From a virus: a DNA stretch of 64,000 bases. Location of the stretch: positions 1-64,000 of IMG/VR virus record IMGVR_UViG_3300017917_001573; one strand, written 5' to 3'. Each line of letters starts with the position of its first letter. Positions within the stretch are counted from its first letter, which is position 1. Both the position numbers and the translations under genes were made by a program. The notes under the pieces are model-generated. The model saw only the letters and a list, made by a program, of their open reading frames with translations. It was not told the origin of the DNA and ran no database searches. Shown piece after piece: positions 44,201-56,100 of the stretch.

Positions 44201-46960
44201 ATCAAACGTAAAAACGCTGATGACAAACAAAACAACGTATTAGTAGATTTAAAAAATGTAGTTCTTACTCCATACTATCATCCTAAAATATCTAATGTAG
44301 TAGGTTTGTCAGCAGAACTATTGTACAGTGATTTAGATGAAAATGAGGAAACTATTGAAGAAGTTACAAAAGAACCTGTAAGTGTATTTAAAGAATCATA
44401 TGAAAATTATTTACAAACTGTAGAAAGTTCAAAAAATAAAATTGCCGATATTCAATCTTTAATTGAATTTGAAAAACTATTAAAGAAAATGAAATTAGAT
44501 GGTGGTCCTGTTTCTTTAAATAAAGGTTTTGTTACAAGTAAACGTAATTGGGCATTAAACAAGCAATCCATAGGATACTACAAAACATCGACTAATCCAT
44601 CTGATTTTGAATCACCATCTATCTTGTTGATTGATACACTTGGTCCGTTAGCTAGATTCTTTTTTGAAAGAGGTTATATACTAAATCAATTAGCATTAGC
44701 TCAATCTAAGTTTGAAGCATATGATGCATTGTCTGATAAATCTATGTATACAGAAAGTCCTACTGCTCTACAAAATTTGTATACTACATTAAAAGCTTGG
44801 CAAAAACTAATTAAAGAAAAAGATAGAAAAAATACTGGTTTTTTTGATGGTTTATCTGATAACATTGATCAAGCATTAAACAATGTAGATACTATGTTGG
44901 ATGCTGCAATGAAATCTGGAGACAATAGAATTGCAATGCAGAATAAAATGTTTATGTTGAATTTACAACAACATTTTATATCTATGGGTTTTGATTTAAC
45001 ATCTGGTACACTTAAAGCGCATGCTACTAGTCCGTTAAATCAGTTTTTAAATCATCCTAGAATTAAACCACTTTGGGAAGATAAAGATGTTGCATCTTTG
45101 ACAGAATATGATTTTGAAACTATTGCTGTTGGATTAAGAACTGTAATGACACCTACTGAAATAAATACTATAACTCAGCAATTAATTACATCTAATAAAC
45201 AAACATACAGTGTATTTAAAAGTGTAATTGGAGAAAGATCAACTGTATATCCATCTGATTATATTGGTTATTTTATGTTGGAACTATTTAAAGTAGAATC
45301 AGATAGTATTGATAAATTTAAACAACATCAAAATCTACTAATTCTATTAGAAGATTTAAAATCAGATAGTACATCCAAATTTACCATAAGAGGTAAAGAT
45401 TATACTAAAGATGAAATCATTAATCTTGTAGAAAATTTACTAACACACAATTTAAATGAAACCGCTATCTTAAACTTGAATACTGATTTTGTATACAAGA
45501 ATTATTTGACAAAGCTTGATAAATATGAAAAAACTCAATCTATTGGTCTATCATCAGAACAAAGAATGAGTCACATGATTTTTTCTAAGTATTTGTCAAT
45601 GAAAATCAATTACAAACCATTGATGTTAAATGCTGTTGCTGGTTCTGGTAAAACATCTACCTTTAAATGGTTGTTTGCTACAAATGAAATTACAGCAGAA
45701 AATACTCAATTCTTTGCTACAACAGATACTTCTGTATCTAGTCTACAAAATTCATTGTCTGCAAATAATGTAACTGTAAAAAATATATCGACAATAGATC
45801 CAAAGGCTGATTATTCTAATACTAAACATCTAGTAGTAGATGAAATTGGTTTAATTAGTGACAGTAATACAACTACTCTTAGAAAAATTGCAGAAAAAAA
45901 TCCTCACTTAAAAATTATATTTTTAGGTGACAACAACCAACTTCCAAAAAATGCAATTCAAGTATCTCATTTGTTTTCATTCCAATTACTTTACAATACA
46001 CCTTTGACACTATCTTTTAGAGCAAAGGTTACATCTATATCTGATGCATTCTCTAAATTTAAAAACAAATCTACTGTACCAGATACAGTAACATTGTCTG
46101 CATCTGGACCTATTGGAAAATCTGTATATGGTGTACATTCTGTAAATGGAAATGATTCTGTGCAATCTGCAAAATTTGATGAACAAATTCAAATTGAAGT
46201 AGACAACAATGCTGATATATTGATTATTACCTCTACCGATAAAATTGATTCATACAAAAAGAAATTTCCTTCTGCTACTGTTGTTACACCAATTGATGCA
46301 CAATCTCTTTCTAAAGACAAAGTATTTATTGATGTATCCTATGCAGACTATACATCTGCAAGAACTGGTGTACCATATTATGCACAAAGTACCCAAGAAG
46401 TTAAGAATACATTGTTCAATACATTGATGTACGTGGCAATTAGTCGTGGTTCTGAGTATGTGATGATCAAAGATTATGACAATAGATTTTCTAATACAGA
46501 AGATACGAATTTACAACAATCTGTAGCAGACTCTATTCAAAAATCAGAAATTGAAATACAAAAAAACAAAGTTCTATTTCAAGATTGGATTAAAGATGAA
46601 TTAGCTAAATTTGGTGCAAAACCAACTGTGTCTAATACTACACAAACCCAACCTCAACCACAGACACAACCTCAAACAGAACCTACTACTGAAACTGAAT
46701 CAGAAACTGAATCTCAAACTGAAAATGAAACTCAAAATAATTCAAATTTATTTGAAGATACATTATCTGATACAGAAAAAGATTTAGTATCAAGATACCC
46801 AGAAGTATATGCTATATTAAAATGGGTATATGATACAAAAGGTAGTGAACAAATGCCTGACACTATGTACAAAGAAATGCTATCTTTGGTGTATCAAAGA
46901 CTAACTGATGAAGAATCTACTTTGATTCAATCATACATTAAAAAGCAATCTGAATGTTAA
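41294..46960 (+). CDS. Giant virion protein with C-terminal SF1 helicase domain, 1888 aa
   Basis: The first 450 residues include Gly/Ala-rich hydrophobic segments (SSFGGALLGIGKGVASRG, LSSAGVIGGFTADIFSG) that may interact with membrane. Residues 450-1400 are long charged helices and coiled coil (EELKELEKEVKTKQQELSDL). Residues about 1440-1740 are a superfamily 1 helicase: Walker A G1450-S-G-K-T1454, Walker B VVD1516-E1517-IG, motif III G1545-DNNQLP, and motif VI Y1713-VAISRG. A TQ/PQ/E-rich linker follows (near 1780-1815). A translocating helicase packaged in the virion could pull DNA into the cell or act with the virion RNA polymerase encoded two genes downstream. Confidence 0.82.
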   Translation: MPTTTDISNIITGQKPVSVQLAEMHSDLLNNIRENVIPITPQASSNYGLTPTAAPQQKSFAEVAAEVFSNPIRNSTFVAPYEYAKKYDDKQLGFNAARSFEDQEDMYADKLYSSFGGALLGIGKGVASRGLSIIPKFLSSAGVIGGFTADIFSGNLYNGKLNYTTDNFFLHLMDGIDEGLREVMPIYADKDYFEGGLLSKMGTMKFWADDFFDGVAFAVSSYGNVGLLNAAGKLGRLGKLGKAAMAVEEGVDALSDAERFVQGSETIREAATLSAKEMMQGFTKNYKGLDINFLASDAAKATLKNWAKSGGYATFNTVTEAGAEARDFKKQYKQQLINEGFSESEANDIASEKALNVFNGNIIALLGSNIIEVRTMFPSLFGTTENALATAKRAIVNGEKVATQSLAKTMLKGIGLNIAAEGMYEENIQTSIQQFEKSSSPDNTSFMDMATNSIATMLNNIGYFGSALTGSYKDMSADQKEAVDSIVLGALIGGSMGSKGSYSEHKLLENQIKTFGSQYEGLKNKQAEIFSVLGEDLKNIYKKQVVQNPDGTTTETYHDENGKLVFDEDKIAKLAFLNIENQKLVNEYLYRITNNDKKGADILLDQLHARYAFQTLTNPIWDGDADLALKHMENSLDSFEDKSNPLLATWQSNKERIKEYTEIFKSIQQEQLNKKIDNVADFQFAKFALASMFYEKTKQSTLSRQANEYREERAALDNKFKEPKEIIDENGKIVDNPNYITPTQEESSKMSYLKNQLSTIQSLVDSSEKTINMFRSDSERKVFYKRIFERQSEINDLFDQSDKVDEELKELEKEVKTKQQELSDLENKEELTPEEETKLKELQDEVQKLSDDYQNKYESHAAFVADFESKHRFEGDMWLVKNFDIKKGDYRSFSEQLKDIDNTPLQYKPYLEAYQDMKLSVEFHKIVNDYLEKANISVSELISTVNNFIQNKKDISEEDLALLDSLYQMIKRKNADDKQNNVLVDLKNVVLTPYYHPKISNVVGLSAELLYSDLDENEETIEEVTKEPVSVFKESYENYLQTVESSKNKIADIQSLIEFEKLLKKMKLDGGPVSLNKGFVTSKRNWALNKQSIGYYKTSTNPSDFESPSILLIDTLGPLARFFFERGYILNQLALAQSKFEAYDALSDKSMYTESPTALQNLYTTLKAWQKLIKEKDRKNTGFFDGLSDNIDQALNNVDTMLDAAMKSGDNRIAMQNKMFMLNLQQHFISMGFDLTSGTLKAHATSPLNQFLNHPRIKPLWEDKDVASLTEYDFETIAVGLRTVMTPTEINTITQQLITSNKQTYSVFKSVIGERSTVYPSDYIGYFMLELFKVESDSIDKFKQHQNLLILLEDLKSDSTSKFTIRGKDYTKDEIINLVENLLTHNLNETAILNLNTDFVYKNYLTKLDKYEKTQSIGLSSEQRMSHMIFSKYLSMKINYKPLMLNAVAGSGKTSTFKWLFATNEITAENTQFFATTDTSVSSLQNSLSANNVTVKNISTIDPKADYSNTKHLVVDEIGLISDSNTTTLRKIAEKNPHLKIIFLGDNNQLPKNAIQVSHLFSFQLLYNTPLTLSFRAKVTSISDAFSKFKNKSTVPDTVTLSASGPIGKSVYGVHSVNGNDSVQSAKFDEQIQIEVDNNADILIITSTDKIDSYKKKFPSATVVTPIDAQSLSKDKVFIDVSYADYTSARTGVPYYAQSTQEVKNTLFNTLMYVAISRGSEYVMIKDYDNRFSNTEDTNLQQSVADSIQKSEIEIQKNKVLFQDWIKDELAKFGAKPTVSNTTQTQPQPQTQPQTEPTTETESETESQTENETQNNSNLFEDTLSDTEKDLVSRYPEVYAILKWVYDTKGSEQMPDTMYKEMLSLVYQRLTDEESTLIQSYIKKQSEC

Positions 46961-46961
46961 T

Positions 46962-49900
46962 ATGAATTGTTTTACTGAATTAGACAGACTAGTTGTTTCA
47001 ATCCAAGTATCAAAAGACCTGAAAGTTAATTTTGGGTCTTTTGATGTTCATATGAAACACATTTATACTACAAAACCATTACCTAAATCAGAAGGTTTAG
47101 AATACTACGAAAAGTATACAGAGTTATATAATTCTGTAGCATCTATGCTAGGTTTAGAATCTAGTTTAAATGTAGATGATGTTGTAGATTGGTACAATAA
47201 AAAACATAATCCTGTTACAGGACAAGGTTTACAATTTCCTTCAAGAGAACACATTAGACGTTCTAAAGACCAAGATGAAGAAAATGTGGGTAAATTTAAA
47301 GAAGGTGATGAAGTATTTTTAATCAAAGATGCAAATGGGAAAGTTGCTTTAGTAGGTAATCCAACTGCGTCTTTGTATAATGTACTTGCTGTATTGTCAG
47401 ATGATGAACTAACATTTCGATTCAAAGCATATACACCACTTACAGTATCTTCTAGTATACTAGAAAACAAGATAAATATTGAAAATGTATTTAATGCTCC
47501 AAAAGCAAAAGTAACTTTAGCAGAACCTGTAAAAACAGTATATGGAAATAATATACAAAATATTGAACCAGATCAAGTACAAGGTTCTTTAAATGCTATT
47601 GCTACAATGTTTGATGACTTAAATGACACTCAAGGAACTATTCCGTTACTAAGTATTGCAACACATTCTAATACAGATGAAGACTTTTTATTGGGTAGAC
47701 CTGTTGTAAAAATGCTCACATTAGATAATAATGGACATTATAAAATGGTTCCATTCCAAGTAGCATTGAACAAAGCGGCATTGTCAACAGATTCTCCTGT
47801 ATACAAGATGATGCAAACATTTTATGATAATGCTGTTATATTAAATAATGCTGGATTTCCAATGGGTTCTATTGAATTTGAAACATTGATTAAAGATGTA
47901 GCAAAATCATTTGTAAATGGAGAAATTTTATCCCAAAAGAAAAATGTACTTGTTTCTAAGTATGGACAAAGTGTATTTGATTCAGCATTGCAACTTGTGC
48001 AATTAACACATGGTCAAGAAAAAACTAAATATAGAAGTACATCTCTTGTAGATTTTTATACTACAGTAGGATTAAACGATAATCAAATACAAAAAAGAAA
48101 AGAACAACTTAAAAATCTGTTTGATGATTTTCAATTAACCGATGAACAAGTTGATCAAATTTTAAATTTGAATGATTTACTTTCAGGTAAAGTATTTGAA
48201 ATTGTATTTGGTATAAAGAATTCTGATTCACCTAGAACTCCAAAAACTAAAACTGTTGAAAAAGATGGTCAAACATATTTGTATACAGATTTGTTAGAAC
48301 AATTCAGAAAAAATATTCAACCATTGTTATCAGTAGAAACATCTGCTGGTGGTAGATATGAATTAAATCGTGTTGGAGATAAACTTGAAGAAAAACAAAA
48401 GATCAAAGGTGTTAGAACACCGCGTACTATTTTTACAAATAGAAACACAATTACCAAATATGAAAACGGTAAAGTTGTAGAATCTTATTATAGTCCACCA
48501 TTAATGAAAAATGGATATGGACCATTGCAAAAAGCTCTTAAACAACTTATTGCTGCAAACCAAGAATCTTTCTCTGGTACTTCAAAAACAGAAGGTACAT
48601 ATGTACATAACTTATTAAAACCTTTTTTTACAACAAGAGGTTCTAATGAAACAAAAGTATTTATTACAAAAGGTTTCTTTACATCAGATGACAATACTAA
48701 AAAACTTTATTTAAAAGGTATATTTAAAACATTACGTGCATTAAGCAAAGACTACAATACTAAAAAATACGATGATTTAGAAGATATGTCTAACCTTGAA
48801 AGTTTAGTAGAAGAGTTGGATATTATCGGTTTAGCAGAAGAAGATTTAGAAATGTTGTCTAATAACTTTAGTACATTCTATAATACAGAAAGACGATTTG
48901 AATCATTAAAAGATTACATTGATGCAGAATTAGAACAAATTCAACAACGTATTGAAAATGATAAAATCAATTTATCTGCATTGGGTAATTTCTTAGATCA
49001 ATCACATATTAATCCATCTACAAAAAGATTTAAAAAAGATGGTGAAAAGAAAGGTTCTTTCATTCGTAGTAATCCTAGATTAGCAGGTGAAATAAATGAT
49101 ACATTTGAAAAACAATATATTGATTTATTATCTTTAGCATATACATACCATACTAATCCTGAATTTAAATCTTTTATGGACAACAATCCTTTTTTAGAAA
49201 CAGGTTTTAAATTAAAAGATGAAACACTTACTAATACTGATCTTTTAGATAAGATAAATAGCATGCACAAAGAAACTGTTATTTCAGAATTTGAAAAATT
49301 AGTATCTTCTAATATAGAAACATCTGGTGTAATTAGAATTGAAAATTCCAAAGTTGATATAGATTTTAATTCAAATAATACTGTAAAAGAAGAATCTGTG
49401 TTAGAAGAACCAGCTCCTTCTACACAAACAGCTCCTGTTTCTACAAATACTAAAGCTGATATAGAAAGGAGAAGACAAGAAAAGTATAATACTCAGTACA
49501 ATAATTTAGTTTCTGGTAATGTATTAGATAATCAAGGAGACCCTGTTTTTGAAGAAGATAAAGGAATAGGAGCTAATGGTTTATTTACTTTAACAGAAAA
49601 AAAATATGGTCATGGTCACGTCAGAACTAGTGGGTTAAATTCTTTAAAGGTTCTTGAAGACTTATTAGAAGGTGCTGAGTTTTCAGGGTGGTTTGGAGAA
49701 ATTGGAGAAGGACCACATTCAACATGGGAGACTGGAAACTTTATAATTGTCTCTAATAATATCTATCCGATTAAAAACGGTAAATTAAACCTAAATGAGG
49801 TTGAGATAATATTAAATGCTGGATTAACTCCTTTTGCTCAAGAGCTTGCAAACAAGTATCCTAATGTAATTATTAAAGATTTTAATGGTAAAAAATATGA

Positions 49901-50162
49901 CGCAGAACTAGATTCTTTAGAAGATACTACTCAACCTACAGATGCTAAAGCTGATATAGAAGGATTTAAAGATTTTGTTAAAAATACTGACAACGTCACA
50001 GAACAAGACAATTCTGATACTGATACAGAAATCAATAGTTCCGAATTTGATGTATCGTATACTGATATTAATGTAACAGATGAGAAAGAACCTAACTCAG
50101 AAATTAAACCAGAAGAAAATAACAATGAACCATTAGATCCTTGTGATGGATTTGGTTTTTAA
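46962..50162 (+). CDS. Virion cargo protein, 1066 aa, with an inserted C-terminal cassette
   Basis: A mixed alpha/beta N-terminal half with VKMLTLDNNGHYKMVPFQVA and PRTPKTKTVEKDGQTYLYTD; a central segment AAGGRYELNRVGDKLEEKQ through TPRTIFTNRNTITKY recalls parts of giant crAss-like RNA polymerase-associated proteins. Residues 700-800 are helical. Residues 830-995 hold a foreign-looking module (YGHGHVRTSGLNSLKVL, GWFGEIGEGPHSTWETG) bounded by direct repeats. The last 60 residues are acidic. It lies between the helicase giant and the RNA polymerase giant, starting 2 bp after the former's stop. It may be a second subunit of the polymerase complex; this is inference. Confidence 0.65.
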   Translation: MNCFTELDRLVVSIQVSKDLKVNFGSFDVHMKHIYTTKPLPKSEGLEYYEKYTELYNSVASMLGLESSLNVDDVVDWYNKKHNPVTGQGLQFPSREHIRRSKDQDEENVGKFKEGDEVFLIKDANGKVALVGNPTASLYNVLAVLSDDELTFRFKAYTPLTVSSSILENKINIENVFNAPKAKVTLAEPVKTVYGNNIQNIEPDQVQGSLNAIATMFDDLNDTQGTIPLLSIATHSNTDEDFLLGRPVVKMLTLDNNGHYKMVPFQVALNKAALSTDSPVYKMMQTFYDNAVILNNAGFPMGSIEFETLIKDVAKSFVNGEILSQKKNVLVSKYGQSVFDSALQLVQLTHGQEKTKYRSTSLVDFYTTVGLNDNQIQKRKEQLKNLFDDFQLTDEQVDQILNLNDLLSGKVFEIVFGIKNSDSPRTPKTKTVEKDGQTYLYTDLLEQFRKNIQPLLSVETSAGGRYELNRVGDKLEEKQKIKGVRTPRTIFTNRNTITKYENGKVVESYYSPPLMKNGYGPLQKALKQLIAANQESFSGTSKTEGTYVHNLLKPFFTTRGSNETKVFITKGFFTSDDNTKKLYLKGIFKTLRALSKDYNTKKYDDLEDMSNLESLVEELDIIGLAEEDLEMLSNNFSTFYNTERRFESLKDYIDAELEQIQQRIENDKINLSALGNFLDQSHINPSTKRFKKDGEKKGSFIRSNPRLAGEINDTFEKQYIDLLSLAYTYHTNPEFKSFMDNNPFLETGFKLKDETLTNTDLLDKINSMHKETVISEFEKLVSSNIETSGVIRIENSKVDIDFNSNNTVKEESVLEEPAPSTQTAPVSTNTKADIERRRQEKYNTQYNNLVSGNVLDNQGDPVFEEDKGIGANGLFTLTEKKYGHGHVRTSGLNSLKVLEDLLEGAEFSGWFGEIGEGPHSTWETGNFIIVSNNIYPIKNGKLNLNEVEIILNAGLTPFAQELANKYPNVIIKDFNGKKYDAELDSLEDTTQPTDAKADIEGFKDFVKNTDNVTEQDNSDTDTEINSSEFDVSYTDINVTDEKEPNSEIKPEENNNEPLDPCDGFGF
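49450..49961 (+). repeat. 17-bp perfect direct repeats bounding a 165-codon cassette
   Basis: CTAAAGCTGATATAGAA occurs at 49450-49466 and at 49945-49961 in the same frame (KADIE), 495 bp apart. The enclosed segment uses codons that are scarce in the rest of the gene (GTC, CCG, GGG). Loss of the cassette by recombination would leave an intact frame. Confidence 0.75.
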
Positions 50163-50173
50163 TTGTAACTTTG
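50141..50173 (+). promoter_or_regulatory. Possible internal promoter before the RNA polymerase gene
   Basis: TAACTTTG at 50166-50173 matches TAnnTTTG and lies 20 bp before the ATG at 50194. A TTG at 50141-50143 is 22 bp upstream, slightly long. This is the widest gap inside the 35-kb operon after its first genes, so a booster promoter is plausible. Confidence 0.45.
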
Positions 50174-50193
50174 AAAAATATTAATATAACGAT

Positions 50194-53100
50194 ATGAGTT
50201 GTAAAGTAAAATCAATCGAACAAAAATACAGAGATGTTGCACCAAACATTGCAAACGATCTCCAAGACAATTATTCTCAAACACTAGACCTGGTTAAACA
50301 ATCGGGTCTAGTTACATTTGTAGATGGTAAATTTGTAACAAATAAACCTAATGAACTACAAGCATATTTAAGTACATACAATAAAACAGTAGATATTAAA
50401 GATGGTGTAGTATACACCAATCCATTACAGTCTACTATGTTAGAAGGTGGAATGTTAGAATCAGAAGCATTGAAATATGCTAAATCTATTTTACCTAGTT
50501 TGAAAAACAATGAATTATTGTTTGTAACAAGTTTAGCATTAAATGCAAAATTTCATACAGATGCTACTGGAGCATACAAAAATGGTTTAGTATATATTGC
50601 TTCAAACAATGGTGTAGTAGGTAAGTCTGTAATTCGACATGAAGTATTCCATAAAATTTGGAATGAATATTTATCACCTGCTGAAAAAGATTCTTTATTT
50701 AATTACTATAACAAAGACTTTAAAGCAAAAAATCTTTTTGAATTTGAGGAAATGCTTGCAGAAAAATACCAAGATTATGTATCTACAAAGAAACATAAAT
50801 CATCTGTTATTAAAACAATCTTCAATAAAATTCTAAGATTCTTTGGTTTAATTACTGCTAATACAGAATCTATTTCTAAATTCTTTGATCAAGTTGATTC
50901 AGGTGTTTTTAGTATACAAAAAGATGTTGCTGATAATACACCACGCTTTATGAAAAAAGTAGTAGAGAAAATGGGTTCTGTACAACGATATGAATTTGGT
51001 TTAGAACTAGTTAAAAGTTTTGCAACAGAAGCTTTTGGAAAAGGTTTTGCTACTTCTTTTGTAATAGATGGTAAGAATAAATTCTTAAATATTCCATCAT
51101 CAGACATTACAAACTTTCGCCTATACTCCAAAGCTGTCTTAAATCATATTAAAACAAATCCTGCATTTATTCAAAATTCAAAACTTATTGGTTCTGTATT
51201 TGATAATCCTAAGTTTGCTGATTTTAGAGAGTTGGTATTAAAAGATGCAAAAGCGGGTGAAACAAATACGGTATCACAAAAAGATAGTTTATTAGATGCT
51301 GTACAAAAACACTTTGATGAATTGTTTGCAGATGCTTTTGGTATTAAACCAGAAAAACTAAATCTTACAAAAGAAGAACTAGAAGAACTAGAAAATAATT
51401 TGATTGAAAAAGATGAAGAAGAAACTGGTAATCTTTCTCAAGAAATTAAAGATAAAACAAACATTGATGGATTTGAAAATAGTTCTCAACGTATCAAAGT
51501 ATTCTTGAGTACAATAAATGTATTAGACAATGTATTAGACAAGGAATTAGATGATGAATCTAAAGTCAAATACATGAATGCTAAACGTGTATATGCAGCA
51601 TTGGTAACAGCTATGCAGTATACAAACAAATTAGCTAAAAATGAATCATTTGGTACACAACTAGAAAAGAGTATACAAAATGGTAGACAAGGTTCTGATA
51701 AAAAAACTCTTGATGCAGTATTAAAAAAATTAGCTGCTATTGAAAAATCTATTGCAGATAGAAACAAAAGCAATTCTTCACCACTTTATTTTTTTAATGC
51801 AAATGAAGCACTTATTGTAAATAGTATCTATACAGATACAGAGTTGAGCAAAAAACAAAAACTTACTAATAAACTGTATCATTTTGATTTTGGTATGTAT
51901 GACAATTTAGAAATTGTAGATGTATCTAATGATAAATTAAAAGATGGACAGTTTGTTGTAAAAGCATATCACATTGCTACAAATAAAATATACTATGCAT
52001 TATGTGATGGAAAAGTTAGCAAAGAACCTTCTGAATTCAATAAAGCGTTTGTAGAACGTGTTCACAAACTGTTAGTTGAAAAAAAGACACCTCTAGTACA
52101 GAAAGAAAAATCTCTTATTGAATCTATTGTATCTGATTTAACAGGTACTGTAAACAATGATTTGTATACATCATTGACAAGTCATTTCTATTCTATTGTA
52201 GAACGTAACATTGCATTTATTAAATCTAAGTCTGAGTTTGAAAAGAAACAAATTCTTACAGATGAAGATGGTGAACCAATTGATATTGACATTGATGATA
52301 TTGATGAAAATACACCTGTTGAAAAACAAAGACCTATACGAACTGGTAAAATTATAAAGTCTACTGGTTCTGCTGATATTCCAATTCAAGCTGCAAAGTT
52401 TGTTAATGATTTAAATGCTGCAATATTAGAACCACAAAACGGTTTAAAAAATGCAGAGATATTATTGAATGCATTAAAAACAGAATATAAAGAATCTGAT
52501 AAACAAGCATTTTCTTTGTATAAAGCAGGTGTAATTGCAGCGTTTACAAATGCTAAATTAAAAAAATCTTATGCTGACGCGTACTTCAAAGCTATTGAAA
52601 GAAAAGATGCCAACTCTTTTACAAAAGGTGATTTAATTGAATTTTTAACACTTGTTTCAAAATTTGATAAAAATAAAGGCACACTTGATCAATACATTAA
52701 TAATGATGAATTAAGTAAAAAGATTTCTACTCCAGCAAATGAAATTGCAAGAAGTATTGTAAGTGGTTTTGATATTCCAAATGCAGTAAGTAAAACGATT
52801 GGTGGTAAAAAACAATACAAATTTGTTCGTTCTAATACTATCATGCGTAATCTAAAACAATTAGAATCGTATGGTAATAATCGTGTATACTCTAAGAATG
52901 ATGTAAATGCTGAGAATGTATTACCTGCTTGGGCAAGTAACACAAATAATTCATACTCCGTAAACCCATATGTTGATCCTACTACAAAATCAGATTTTAA
53001 AATTACAGAACATTTTTTAGTAGGTGGAGATGAATATAAGAATGCAAATGGATATGTTAATACTACTCCCTGGGCAAATTTAACTACTAAACAAAGACAT

Positions 53101-56100
53101 ATTCAAGTTCTTCAATACGCATGGGGACATGGTAAATTTAAAGAAGACGCACACCATATCTTTTTACCTCAACAAGGTGATGCTACAACAGCATATGTAG
53201 CACAAGTTCCTCTTACGTTTAATACACGTCTTGCATTAGAAAGAACTCTAATGATGCAAGCTAAAAAACTTACTAAAGAAGAACAGATTGAAAAACTAGG
53301 TTATTCACTAAAAAAATATAATTTCAATGACATTGTTGATTTTGAATTGATGGATGAAGCAGTAAAGAAAGTAACATCTAAAATCAAAAATCAAACATTT
53401 ACATCAATGACTGAAAGATGTAGATTTCTTTTGGATCCAGCTAATAAAAATCTTTTAGATGAACTAGAAAAAGAATTTGAAAAACTTATTCTTAAAGAAG
53501 TAGATAAAGAAATTCAGTTTATTGCACAAAACAAATATCATTTTACAGATAACTTTTTTGGAAATGATGTATTTGCTACACAAGTAAAAAATGCAAAAAC
53601 TCCAGAAGAAGCAGCCAACATTTTAAGTAAAGATGTTGACTTTTTGCGTGTTATTAAAAAAATTCTATATTCGCATTCATACAATGGATATTTCATCAAT
53701 CAATATTTGAATGGTGATTCAGAAACATATGGTGATGCTGCTGGTACATTAAAACGTAGAGATAGTAATGGTTCACCAAAAGAAAGTATGCGTATTTCAA
53801 ATGGTACAGCCGTAAATACAACTGGGGCAAGAGTTAAATTTAGAGCAGCTGTTGTAAAAGATATAAATATTTTTGGGAACCTAGAAGATGTGGCAGAGAA
53901 AGAAGAAAAAGAGGGAAAAGAATTAGACCCAAATCTAAAGAAATGGACTTCTGAAATGTTGCTAAATGAATTAGGTTTTACTAAAGAATCAGATCCAGAT
54001 TTGTTTAATGAATGGGAAGGTGATTACAAACCATCTGATGGTCAAGGTATTCACATTAAACGTAGAAACAATGAAATTAGAAGAAACTATGGTACTGAAA
54101 CAAATTATGGTAGAATTCTAAAACCTTTGATCAATGATAGATACACCAGAAATGGATTTGAAACTCCCTTTATTGGAAAGTATTCTAGTATCCTACTAGA
54201 TGAAAGTGTTGCTAAAGTTTCTCCAATTGCTAAACAGATTATGGATTGGATGGAAAAACACAACATTGATGAACTATTATTTGATAGTGCTATCAAATGT
54301 GGTCAAATGGATTCTCAGTATCAGATAGATTTGAATGATATTCTAAACGACACTGTACCACAATCACATATGGATAGTGCTATTGTTGAACTTAACAATG
54401 ATGCATACGGATTGCAATTAGATCCTATTTCTACTGCTACAAAAGTTACATATCCATCGCAACTATTTTATTTCCCACGTATTACACAAGATTTAAAAGA
54501 ATTTAAAACTGGTGTTAATCCCATTGATATGTATCAGTATATGGCTGATCTAATTGATTTTAGAAAAAGTGTAGATGATAGAAAAACTAAGTTTGGAGAT
54601 AAATACAATAGAACAGTATTGTTGAATAAAATCAAAGGTCAATTAGATGCTAAAAATCTAATGGGTAACGACTTACTTCAAGATTTATTGAATGCATTTG
54701 TTAAACAGAAAAAAGGAAATATTGCATTTAACTTACCAGTATTCTCTGAATTCTTAGAAAATGCGATTCTTGGAGGTAGATATAAAAATGTAGTACAAAC
54801 CAAATTCAAAGGTAAAAAGAACGTTCTAGTTTCTTCTGTACTAACAAACAACTATGGTTATAAATTTGATGAAAATACTGAATCTAAAATACCTAATCTA
54901 AAAACTTACAAAAATGATAAAGGTGAAATTGTATCACAAGCTGTTGTTCCAAAAGGAAAGTACATAACTAAGTCAGATGGAAAAAAGGTATGGAAAGGTT
55001 TGATTCCAGAAGAAGTACAAAACAAAATGATTGCTAATCAAAAAGCAGGTAAAGACATTTTAGATGGTGTTACTGAACAATTTATTTTGTTCGGTTTCCG
55101 TATTCCTTCAACTGGTATCCACTCTGCATTACCATTAGAAATTGTAGGTTTTTATGATGATAAAGGTACAAATGGTATTATTGTTCCACCAGATGTAGTA
55201 CAGAAACATGGATCTGACTTTGACGTAGATAGCTTGTTTACTATTGCATTGGATGAATTTCAAGAAGATTTCAAGGTTGGAGATACTACATACAGAAAAA
55301 ATACTGTAGTTGGTGAGAATGGTTCTTTAGAAGATATGTTGAAAGAGTATGCTGAGAAACCTACTTCAGAATTAGAAGAGTATATTACAAAAGCATATCA
55401 GAACAAGATTGCATCAGAAATGAAAAAAATCTTTGTTCATAAACACAATGCTCACATGATGACTACTACCATTAATATGCAACCATACAAAGATGTTATT
55501 GAAAGATTGTATGGTAAAAAACAAAAGATCACAGATCCATCTACTATTAATGGTATGTTGAAACAAGTTGAAGTAGCAATGGCTGGTGTAACAGGTACAG
55601 GTATTTCTGCATCTGCATTAAAATTCTTAGGTTACATTTATGAAGCTGGAGAAAATGGTATTCCTAAATTTAATCCTAAAGTATTGGAAACTATTTCTTT
55701 TGTATCTAATGGTCAAACAAAAGTTATTGATCAAGTAACTATTGACAGAGATGCTGTAAAAGAATTGGATGGTCTAGTAAACTTGAACATTGATAACATT
55801 AAAGAGTTAGGTCTAGATGCATTGAATTTGGATACTAATACTATTACATTGTTTATTGCAATGAGAATGGTAGGTTTAGATTTGAATCAATCTTCTAAAA
55901 TCATGACTTCTAAATTAATGCGTTATCTCCGAGATAACAATTTAAAAGTCAATACCGATATGTTAGTTACATTTGGAATAACGGAAGAAGCTTTTTCAGA
56001 TAAAAATATTAAACTTGATTTAGATGCATTGTTTGATCCTAAAAACAAAAAACTGTTTAATACAGATTTTAACTGGTCTGGATCTGAATATGATTATTCT

